Source of the DNA: UBA3478 sp046048095
Lineage (GTDB): Bacteria; Bacteroidota; Bacteroidia; Flavobacteriales; Flavobacteriaceae
NCBI GenBank assembly: GCA_046048095.1
Contig: JBJOGS010000026.1
Location: 1 to 14,117 of the forward strand
Direction of reading: 5' to 3'
Length of the DNA: 14,117 nt
The notes beneath the pieces were generated by a model. It made no database searches. It saw only the letters and a program-made list of their open reading frames with translations, and was not told where the DNA came from. The position numbers were made by a program, and so were the translations under genes. Of this stretch, positions 1 to 5,743 are shown piece after piece (within the stretch, counting starts at the first letter, position 1; every line of letters begins with the position of its first letter).

Positions 1-393
1 CGTGGGTTCGATACTCGGAGAAAGCAGGTTGAATTTTTCAAGGGTCTGATGAAAATCTACCGTGTATTTTTGAACCACTTCCATGGGTTCAATGCGCTCT
101 AGTCTTGCTTTTTTGGCAATTTTATCTTCGCCTTCATCTTCATCGTGCTCTAAGTGACCTGCGTCGGTGATATTGCGCACATAACGCACCTTATAGCCTA
201 GGTGAAGCAAATAACGGTAGATCATATCAAATGACATGAAGGTGCGGCAGTTTCCTAAATGGACGTTTGAATATACCGTTGGACCACAGACATACATACC
301 CACATAGCCTTCAGCAAGAGGGGTGAATGCTTCTTTTTTTCGCGTTAGCGAGTTAAATACATGAATTTGATGCTTCTTGTAAAGGGTGTTCAC
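1..393 (-). CDS. cysS: Cysteinyl-tRNA synthetase, N-terminal part (cut by window edge)
   Basis: Class I aminoacyl-tRNA synthetase that charges tRNA-Cys with cysteine in the cytoplasm. Only the first 131 codons are present, roughly a quarter of the usual 450-500 residues; the gene continues past position 1. Reading inward from a GTG at 393, the protein shows the zinc-ligand cysteine in MYVCGPTVY (Cys36), the HIGH-type ATP motif as HLGN (45-48), and NITDAGHLEHDEDEGEDK (74-91), which is diagnostic for this enzyme. I chose GTG because it lies three bases after the folE stop and gives a start beginning MNTLYKKHQIHVFNSLT, which fits the family; the next in-frame ATG (codon 33) would remove the first strand of the catalytic fold. 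The short gap to folE suggests co-transcription and coupled translation. The identity is secure from these motifs; the exact start is slightly less so. Confidence 0.93.
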   Translation of the reverse strand, partial: MNTLYKKHQIHVFNSLTRKKEAFTPLAEGYVGMYVCGPTVYSNVHLGNCRTFMSFDMIYRYLLHLGYKVRYVRNITDAGHLEHDEDEGEDKIAKKARLERIEPMEVVQKYTVDFHQTLEKFNLLSPSIEPT

Positions 394-396
394 CGT

Positions 397-1056
397 TTAA
401 AATTCAGTTTCTAGGCTAACATAGGCTAAAAAATCTCGTCGCAACGCCTCATTCGTTTTAAAGACGCCTTGGTATTCGGCGGTAACGGTGCTGCTTGAGA
501 CATCTTTTATCCCTCTTGAATTTACACATAAATGTTTCGCATCGATAATACAGGCCACATCTTGAGTCTTTAAGATTTGCTGCAGCTCTTGAACGATCTG
601 CATGGTGAGACGTTCTTGCACTTGAGGACGCTTGGCAAAGTGGTCAACAATGCGATTCATTTTTGACAATCCCACGACCCGACCACTTGAAACATATGCC
701 ACATGGGCTTTTCCGACGATGGGTAATAGGTGGTGTTCACAGGTAGAATACAGAGTGATATTTTTTTCAACGAGCATCTCTCCGTATTGGTACTTGTTTT
801 CAAAGGTTGAAGCGCTTGGTTTATTTTGCGGGTTGAGACCGCCAAACAACTCTTTCACATAGGCTTTGGCCACTCGTTTCGGAGTACCTTTCAAGCTGTC
901 ATCGGTGAGGTCCATCCCTAGTGTTTCTAGGATATCGCGAACACTTTGAGTAATGCGCTCAATTTTAACCTCATCACTGAGGTCAAAAGCATCGGTTCTC
1001 AAAGGAGTGTGTGCTGAACTACTGAAGTGATCGAGTTCGTTGACTTCGTCTTTCAT
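397..1056 (-). CDS. folE: GTP cyclohydrolase I
   Basis: Converts GTP to 7,8-dihydroneopterin triphosphate, the first committed step of tetrahydrofolate and pterin synthesis; the family enzyme is a cytoplasmic homodecamer. The 219 residues match the usual length (E. coli 222). The zinc ligands are visible as Cys106 and His109 in STCEHHLLPI and Cys177 in KHLCVNSRGI, with catalytic histidines His108 and His175; these sit four positions below the E. coli numbering throughout. The substrate-binding stretch SKMNRIVDHFAKRPQVQER (131-149) is intact. The N-terminal 25 residues are variable and acidic, as is common. It lies 49 bases after the FadL-like gene and 3 bases before cysS, so it is probably part of a minus-strand transcript, though it may also have its own promoter (see 1077-1084). 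The other folate gene in the window, folP, is 11 kb away in a separate unit. Confidence 0.97.
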   Translation of the reverse strand: MKDEVNELDHFSSSAHTPLRTDAFDLSDEVKIERITQSVRDILETLGMDLTDDSLKGTPKRVAKAYVKELFGGLNPQNKPSASTFENKYQYGEMLVEKNITLYSTCEHHLLPIVGKAHVAYVSSGRVVGLSKMNRIVDHFAKRPQVQERLTMQIVQELQQILKTQDVACIIDAKHLCVNSRGIKDVSSSTVTAEYQGVFKTNEALRRDFLAYVSLETEF

Positions 1057-1076
1057 GAGTTAAAAACTATTGGGCG

Positions 1077-1084
1077 CAAAGATA
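1077..1084 (-). promoter_or_regulatory. Candidate -7 element upstream of folE
   Basis: Read on the minus strand this is TATCTTTG, a full match to the Bacteroidota -7 consensus TAnnTTTG, 20 bases upstream of the folE ATG. The expected -33 TTTG, about 19 bases further up, is poor (AATG), so this may be a weak internal promoter or a chance match. It would give folE a leader of roughly 10-15 bases. Confidence 0.35.
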
Positions 1085-1105
1085 GGTATTCTGGCAGAGT
1101 TGCCA

Positions 1106-2593
1106 TTAGAGTGAAAAGGTGTATGTAGCTACCAATCTAAGGTCAGCGCGTTTCACAATCGCCGCGTTTGGAAGCAGGGCATCAAAGAAAAATACATTTT
1201 CTTCGCTCACCTCGTGACGCAGGCCCACATCGAACTGAGAACTGCCTCTTTTACGACCAATTCCTGCGCTGATGGCTGTGCGCTCTCCTAGAGATCCGCC
1301 AATGGCCGGAATGCTTTGAGTCATGTACCCAAAGCGCATGAGTCGTTCTCCTTTTTGAAACTCTGCACCGAGGCCAAGTCGTTCTACTGTGCTGTAGGCG
1401 GCCTTCATCGCCTTATTCTCTAAAGCAAAAGAGGGATTTTCATTAGGCAAGAATTGTGCGTCTCCGTAATTCTCTCTGCGATAATCGGCCACGAAAGTGA
1501 TGTTTTCTGCCAAATTGATCCCAAGATTAAAGCTTAGCGATGACGGAAGTTTCATGCGGTAATCATCGTAGAAATTGAGCAACGAAAAATTGATGAACGA
1601 TAGGTCTTCAAGGGCTGCATCTGATCCGACACTTTGTGCGGTTTGGTCATTCATGGTGTACCAGGTGGGCGTGGTATAACTTGCCCCGACCACTATGGCT
1701 TTGTGAAGCTTAAGTAGTATTCCGAGCTGCGCAGACACTCCGAGCCCAGTGGTAAACAGGTAGTTGTCTAATCTGCTTTCGGTGGCACTCGAATTGCTTC
1801 CGAGATAGCCCTCTTCACTGAGGTAGCTAAAACGCTCATAGCGCAAATCGTGAATGCCTAATGAAGCGCCAAGAAAGATGCGATCCTTGTAAGAAGCTGC
1901 CGAATGCACTAAAAATCGACCAATGGCTCCTTTCACCGAATTGCGATAAAATTGCAATACATCAGTATAATCCAAACGTGAGTAGTATCCTAGTTCGTCA
2001 TGAGCGATCAGGCCACTGTAAATACCTAGAAATCCTTGTTGCGCTCCGTAGCCATAGTCGGCACCGATTCTTCTGTAAGCTTGCTCGATAAATTCGTTGT
2101 CATACGGAAGAAGGTCGATATAGTTGTTTCCTTCTGCAAATCCCAAATAGTATTGATCTATTCCTTGTTGGGCAATTCCTCCGGCCCTTATTCTTTGGTT
2201 GAATAAGGCATTTTGATCGTAACTAAATCCTATGGTGACTTTGTTCCAAGGGCTTTTATCGGATACGAAAACCAATAATCCAGCGGCTTGACTCAGAGTG
2301 AAGCTCAGTTTTGAGGCGTTGTCTCTAAATTCTCCGGTTTGTGAACGATTGTTGTTATGGGTGAGGGCTGTTGAAAGGCTAAAGGCTCCGTAATCGAAAA
2401 GCGCGGCTGCGGCCGGATTGATCTGAATCGAAGAGAGGTCACCTTTTAGCGCTCCTCCTGCGTGACCTAGCGCAGTTAGTCGGGCCGAACCCATCGTTGG
2501 TGTATTTACGTATCGATAAAGATCGTCAACCGTTTGTGCTCGAGTTAGTGAAATGCACGAACCCAATGCCAGCAACAGGAATATTTGTCTCAT
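1106..2593 (-). CDS. FadL/OmpP1/TodX-like outer-membrane beta-barrel protein
   Basis: A 495-residue protein with a cleavable signal peptide (residues 1-19, hydrophobic core IFLLLALGSCISL, likely cut after RA before QTVDD). The mature N-terminus carries TMGSARLTALGHAGGALKGD followed by SSIQINPAAAALF, resembling the N-terminal part of FadL/OmpP1/TodX transporters as found in Flavobacteriia, often labelled hemin receptor or outer-membrane transport protein. The rest alternates polar and aromatic residues as expected of beta-strands, and the last strand ends LRLVATYTFSL, a typical barrel end except that the final residue is Leu rather than Phe, Trp or Tyr. FadL-type proteins let hydrophobic compounds cross the outer membrane; the substrate here cannot be read from sequence. 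It starts 9 bases after the preceding lipoprotein-like gene on the same strand, so the two envelope proteins are probably co-expressed. Confidence 0.8.
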   Translation of the reverse strand: MRQIFLLLALGSCISLTRAQTVDDLYRYVNTPTMGSARLTALGHAGGALKGDLSSIQINPAAAALFDYGAFSLSTALTHNNNRSQTGEFRDNASKLSFTLSQAAGLLVFVSDKSPWNKVTIGFSYDQNALFNQRIRAGGIAQQGIDQYYLGFAEGNNYIDLLPYDNEFIEQAYRRIGADYGYGAQQGFLGIYSGLIAHDELGYYSRLDYTDVLQFYRNSVKGAIGRFLVHSAASYKDRIFLGASLGIHDLRYERFSYLSEEGYLGSNSSATESRLDNYLFTTGLGVSAQLGILLKLHKAIVVGASYTTPTWYTMNDQTAQSVGSDAALEDLSFINFSLLNFYDDYRMKLPSSLSFNLGINLAENITFVADYRRENYGDAQFLPNENPSFALENKAMKAAYSTVERLGLGAEFQKGERLMRFGYMTQSIPAIGGSLGERTAISAGIGRKRGSSQFDVGLRHEVSEENVFFFDALLPNAAIVKRADLRLVATYTFSL

Positions 2594-2602
2594 GCTGCAA
2601 AA

Positions 2603-3601
2603 TTAATTGTTCCCCCTGGAATTTGAGCGTGAAGATGAGGAAGAACGTGTCGAACCAGAACGACTCGGACTAGACGATCGGCTAGGGGTGCTCATTCTTA
2701 TAGGGGTTGAATTGCTCGAACGATTGTACTGAGGTGCTTGTTGGCTTCTGAGCGTGCGCGAAGACGGAGTGACAGAGCGGTAGTTTTGCGCGGGTCGCGA
2801 TGGGTAACTGTTTCTCTGAATTTCTTGCTGATAGCTATTTCGAAGACTGTTTTGGCTTCCATAAATAGCACTAGAGCGCACGGGAGATTGATTCGAGCGA
2901 CCTCGATCTATTTCTCCTAGGTAATACGGATTCGACCGTGTTGGTCCACTTCGGTATCCTTGGATGACGCGGGGCTGCGCAGAAAATGCAATAAAAGCCC
3001 TTCTTGGTACAAAACCGTAGACCAAAGGTCGTCCCCAAAAAGGATCATACCAGCCTAACCCCCATCCGCGATTGAACCAGCGTCGATTGTAAAGGCCATT
3101 GTACCAGAATTCTGATGGCCCAAAAACAGGCCCAAAAAAGGAATCAAACCACGGATTGATCCAGGGATTCACCCATGGATCATTAAAGAAAAATGGAGAC
3201 ATCATTGACCCCCATCCTCCTGCAAATGGTGTGTTGAATTGGTTGATGGTTATTCGAGTGCGCGGTGCATTTTGCCCAAATGGGGCATAAGTGGTTTCAG
3301 GACCACTCGAATAAGCGTCGATATCTGTAAAACGCTCGCCTTGATTGTTTTGGGCGAGTTGCGCCGCCTTTTCTCCGAAGTAATTCTCATAAAAAAGCGC
3401 GCCCTCTCGATCGATGTCTTGCGCACGTGCACCCTCTGAGAGTGAACGAAATTCTCCTTCTTTGTACTGATGCGTGCGGTAGGATACAGGATAATAACTA
3501 ATACATGAACTCAAGGATAGAATCCCGAAGAGACTTCCGAATAAAAAAAGGAGAGTGCCTTGATTTTTGTACTGATCATTTGTTCTAACTGCCTGCTTCA
3601 T
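2603..3601 (-). CDS. Putative lipoprotein with Trp/Pro-rich core and Ser/Arg-rich tail
   Basis: Unrecognised gene, 332 residues from the ATG at 3601. A longer in-frame reading from 3643 exists, but the later start gives a normal signal sequence: basic/polar N-region, hydrophobic TLLFLFGSLFGILSL, then the lipobox LSSC with Cys33 as lipidation site. After the cysteine comes ISYYPVS, without the acidic export signal that sends Bacteroidota lipoproteins to the cell surface, so a periplasm-facing location is the simpler guess. The centre (residues about 129-190) has nine tryptophans with repeats such as DPWVNPWINPW and many Gly, Pro, Phe and Tyr. The C-terminal half is low-complexity, rich in Ser, Arg, Asn, Gln and Tyr, and the last 30 residues are almost only Ser, Arg, Pro, Thr, Gly and Asn, hence strongly basic. 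It is 9 bases upstream of the FadL-like gene and divergent from proS. A role in the envelope is inferred from location only. Confidence 0.75.
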   Translation of the reverse strand: MKQAVRTNDQYKNQGTLLFLFGSLFGILSLSSCISYYPVSYRTHQYKEGEFRSLSEGARAQDIDREGALFYENYFGEKAAQLAQNNQGERFTDIDAYSSGPETTYAPFGQNAPRTRITINQFNTPFAGGWGSMMSPFFFNDPWVNPWINPWFDSFFGPVFGPSEFWYNGLYNRRWFNRGWGLGWYDPFWGRPLVYGFVPRRAFIAFSAQPRVIQGYRSGPTRSNPYYLGEIDRGRSNQSPVRSSAIYGSQNSLRNSYQQEIQRNSYPSRPAQNYRSVTPSSRTLRSQQAPQYNRSSNSTPIRMSTPSRSSSPSRSGSTRSSSSSRSNSRGNN

Positions 3602-3606
3602 ATCTC

Positions 3607-3637
3607 TAAATTTACTTAGTTTTACCCAATTTTTAAA
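3607..3637 (-). promoter_or_regulatory. Possible promoter of the lipoprotein/FadL/folE/cysS run
   Basis: On the minus strand, TTTA (3637-3634), 19 bases, then TAAATTTA (3614-3607): each half is one base off the Bacteroidota TTTG-N19-TAnnTTTG pattern, with the final G replaced by A both times. Transcription would begin at about 3600-3602, at or next to the ATG at 3601, which favours that start over the longer reading and implies a leaderless or near-leaderless message. Confidence 0.3.
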
Positions 3638-3665
3638 GGGCAATCTCTATGCCAAAATCACAGTG

Positions 3666-5141
3666 ATGAGCAAGAATCTAACTTCTAGAGCCGAAGATTA
3701 TTCAAAGTGGTATAACGAATTAGTTATTAAAGCCGATTTAGCTGAAAATTCAGGAGTGCGAGGCTGTATGGTGATCAAGCCTTACGGTTATGCGATTTGG
3801 GAGAAAATGCAACATGCTTTAGATCAGATGTTCAAAGACACTGGGCATGAGAATGTATACTTTCCTCTCTTTATCCCGAAGTCTTATTTCTCGAAAGAAG
3901 CCTCACACGTTTCTGGTTTTGCTAAGGAGTGTGCTGTAGTCACGCACTACCGATTGAAAAATGCAGAGGACGGTTCGGGTATCGTTGTGGATGAAGCGGC
4001 GAAACTCGAAGAAGAGCTGATTGTGCGTCCGACCTCTGAAACCATTATTTGGGATACCTACCGCAAATGGGTGCAGTCTTACCGCGATCTTCCGCTGCTC
4101 TATAATCAGTGGGCCAATGTCGTACGGTGGGAGATGAGAACGCGTTTGTTTTTGCGCACCGCAGAATTTTTGTGGCAAGAAGGGCATACCGCTCACGCTT
4201 CAAAAGAAGAGGCCATTGAAGAAGCCGAGAAGATGATGCACGTGTATGCGGATTTTGCAGAGCGATTTATGGCGATGCCAGTAATTAAAGGTACGAAGAG
4301 TGAGAGTGAGCGCTTTGCCGGCGCAGAAGAGACCTATTGTATAGAGGCGCTCATGCAAGATGGAAAGGCACTTCAGGCGGGCACTTCGCATTTTCTAGGT
4401 CAGAACTTTGCCAAGGCCTTCGATGTGAAATTCGCAAACAAAGAAGGGCAGCAAGAGTTTGTTTGGGCGACTTCTTGGGGAGTGTCGACCCGCTTGATGG
4501 GAGCACTGGTGATGACGCATAGCGACGATCACGGCCTAGTGTTGCCTCCGGCCTTAGCTCCGACTCAGTTGGTTATTGTGCCGATTTACAAAGGAGAAGA
4601 ACAGTTGCGCATGATCGACGCCCATGTGAAACCACTTGTAGAGGCGTTTAGAAAGCGAGGTATATCGGTCAAATATGACAATCGCGATACCCATAAGCCC
4701 GGATTTAAATTCAACGAATACGAGCTGAAAGGAGTACCGCTGCGAATTGCGATCGGAGAGCGTGACCTAAGTGAAGGGACTTATGAGCTCGCACGCCGTG
4801 ATACATTAACCAAAGAATCAGTGCAAGCAGCAGTTATTTTTGATCGAGTTGAAAGCTTGTTAGAAGAAATGCAACAGGCGTTGTTTGATAAAGCGTTGAA
4901 GCACCAGATCGCTCATACGACTAAAGTAGATGATTACACTTCGTTTAAAGAGCAACTCGAGAACGAAGGGAGGTTTGTTTTGGCGCACTGGGATGGAACC
5001 GCAGAAACCGAAGAACGCATTAAGGATGAAACCAAAGCGACGATTCGCTGTATCCCACTAGATGCCCCAGAAGAACCGGGAGTTTGCATTTACTCAGGGA
5101 AACCTTCGAATCGCAGAGTTTTATTTGCAAAAGCGTATTAA
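3666..5141 (+). CDS. proS: Prolyl-tRNA synthetase, type 3 (archaeal/eukaryotic-like)
   Basis: Class II synthetase that activates proline and attaches it to tRNA-Pro. The 491 residues fit the short form lacking the bacterial YbaK-like editing insertion. Visible landmarks: RPTSE (121-125), the motif 2 region with RWEMRTRLFLRTAEFLWQEGH (154-174), the proline-pocket segment QAGTSHFLGQNF (237-248), the motif 3 region SWGVSTRLMGALVMTHSDDH (270-289), an anticodon-binding domain from about residue 300, and the family C-terminus RVLFAKAY ending in tyrosine. In the C-terminal zinc-type domain the first cysteine pair expected in the archaeal form is replaced (HWDGTAETE), leaving only Cys472 and Cys484. 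I believe this is common in Bacteroidota proteins of this type. Translation could begin at GTG 3663, but the ATG at 3666 gives the usual MSKN-type start. The gene is divergent from the lipoprotein gene and followed by a separate tRNA promoter. Confidence 0.96.
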   Translation: MSKNLTSRAEDYSKWYNELVIKADLAENSGVRGCMVIKPYGYAIWEKMQHALDQMFKDTGHENVYFPLFIPKSYFSKEASHVSGFAKECAVVTHYRLKNAEDGSGIVVDEAAKLEEELIVRPTSETIIWDTYRKWVQSYRDLPLLYNQWANVVRWEMRTRLFLRTAEFLWQEGHTAHASKEEAIEEAEKMMHVYADFAERFMAMPVIKGTKSESERFAGAEETYCIEALMQDGKALQAGTSHFLGQNFAKAFDVKFANKEGQQEFVWATSWGVSTRLMGALVMTHSDDHGLVLPPALAPTQLVIVPIYKGEEQLRMIDAHVKPLVEAFRKRGISVKYDNRDTHKPGFKFNEYELKGVPLRIAIGERDLSEGTYELARRDTLTKESVQAAVIFDRVESLLEEMQQALFDKALKHQIAHTTKVDDYTSFKEQLENEGRFVLAHWDGTAETEERIKDETKATIRCIPLDAPEEPGVCIYSGKPSNRRVLFAKAY

Positions 5142-5157
5142 ATAATAGGTTGGGGCG

Positions 5158-5188
5158 TTTGCGAGACTTAAAAATAGTTGTATTTTTG
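5158..5188 (+). promoter_or_regulatory. Promoter of the tRNA-Glu/rpsT unit
   Basis: TTTG at 5158-5161, exactly 19 bases, then TATTTTTG at 5181-5188: a full match to the Bacteroidota primary sigma factor pattern TTTG-N19-TAnnTTTG. Transcription should start near 5192-5196, about 20 bases before the first tRNA. The start of the leader contains the inverted repeat CGCAAT-TT-ATTGCG (5193-5206), which could fold into a small hairpin. This is the best promoter in the window, as expected for stable RNA genes. Confidence 0.8.
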
Positions 5189-5212
5189 CATCCGCAATTT
5201 ATTGCGCATGAT

Positions 5213-5284
5213 GGCCCGTTCGTCTAGGGGTTAGGACGCCAGGTTTTCATCCTGGTAACAGGGGTTCGATTCCCCTACGGGCTA
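5213..5284 (+). tRNA. tRNA-Glu (anticodon UUC), copy 1
   Basis: Folds as a full cloverleaf: acceptor stem GGCCCGT with ACGGGCT (first pair G-U), D-arm closed by GTC/GAC, anticodon stem CCAGG/CCTGG around the loop TTTTCAT giving anticodon TTC, and T-arm AGGGG-TTCGATT-CCCCT. The discriminator base is A5284. CCA is not encoded (CAAG follows), so it must be added by the tRNA nucleotidyltransferase. Its 72 bases are identical to the second copy downstream. Confidence 0.97.
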
Positions 5285-5321
5285 CAAGTTTTATTGAAAA
5301 TTAATTTTTAAGGGTTTAATC

Positions 5322-5393
5322 GGCCCGTTCGTCTAGGGGTTAGGACGCCAGGTTTTCATCCTGGTAACAGGGGTTCGATTCCCCTACGGGCTA
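5322..5393 (+). tRNA. tRNA-Glu (anticodon UUC), copy 2
   Basis: Exact duplicate of the copy at 5213-5284, and the four bases after it (CAAG) are also identical. The repeat period is 109 bases, with an AT-rich 37-base spacer between copies. No promoter-like sequence lies in the spacer, so both copies and the following rpsT are probably made as one transcript. The 3' end of this tRNA is only 17 bases from the rpsT start codon. Confidence 0.97.
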
Positions 5394-5410
5394 CAAGATT
5401 TATAACAATT

Positions 5411-5665
5411 ATGGCAAATCATAAGTCAGCTTTAAAGCGCATCAGAAGAAACGAAGTAGTACGTCTTCGCAATCGTTACCAGCACAAAACTGTGCGTACA
5501 GCTATTAAGAAGCTACGTGCAGAAGAGAATAAAGGTGAAGCTGAAAAGCAGCTTCCTTCTGTTTTCGGTATGATTGATAAGCTTGCAAAAAAGAATATCA
5601 TTCATCACAATAAAGCGGCCAACCTCAAAAGTAAGTTAGCCAAGAAAGTGGCAGAGCTGGCTTAA
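5411..5665 (+). CDS. rpsT: 30S ribosomal protein S20
   Basis: Small-subunit protein that binds 16S rRNA early in 30S assembly. It is 84 residues, the normal length (E. coli 87), very basic and lysine-rich, with the typical start MANHKSALKRIRRNE and the pattern of long helices: RTAIKKLRA (29-37), a central FGMIDKLAKKNIIHHNKAA segment (52-70) and a basic C-terminal helix ending AKKVAELA. The only start consistent with the family is ATG 5411. There is no recognisable promoter or strong Shine-Dalgarno sequence in the 17 bases between tRNA-Glu copy 2 and the ATG, so expression probably depends on the upstream tRNA promoter, with tRNA 3' processing creating the 5' end of the mRNA. A strong terminator follows. 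Confidence 0.97.
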   Translation: MANHKSALKRIRRNEVVRLRNRYQHKTVRTAIKKLRAEENKGEAEKQLPSVFGMIDKLAKKNIIHHNKAANLKSKLAKKVAELA

Positions 5666-5690
5666 CGAAAAGCGCTGCACTTTGCACCAT

Positions 5691-5721
5691 AAAAAAACGC
5701 GCCTTGCAGGGCGCGTTTTTT
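5691..5721. terminator. Bidirectional terminator between rpsT and rho
   Basis: A-tract, stem ACGCGCC (5697-5703), loop TTGCAG, stem GGCGCGT (5710-5716), T-tract. The stem is perfect and GC-rich, and T/A-tracts on both sides make it an intrinsic terminator in both directions. It lies 25 bases after the rpsT stop and 22 bases after the rho stop on the other strand, so it serves both convergent units. Confidence 0.92.
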
Positions 5722-5743
5722 ATTCCTAAACTTTTTTGTGGGC

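Noticed and set aside
632..862. Open frame opposite folE encoding 76 residues
   Set aside because: Antisense shadow of a gene with intact zinc and catalytic motifs; its own translation has no family-like pattern.
1085..1105. Possible terminator between the FadL-like gene and folE (GGCA/TGCC dyad)
   Set aside because: Only a 4-bp stem with no T-tract on the minus strand, so not a believable terminator.
3603..3643. Longer N-terminus for the lipoprotein gene starting at 3643
   Set aside because: It would put 14 extra residues before an otherwise normal lipoprotein signal sequence and extend to within 22 bases of the proS start; the ATG at 3601 is better.
5213..5393. Duplicated tRNA-Glu as an integration (att) site of a mobile element
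   Set aside because: Both copies are complete, only 109 bp apart, and there is no integrase or foreign gene; simple tandem tRNA genes explain it.
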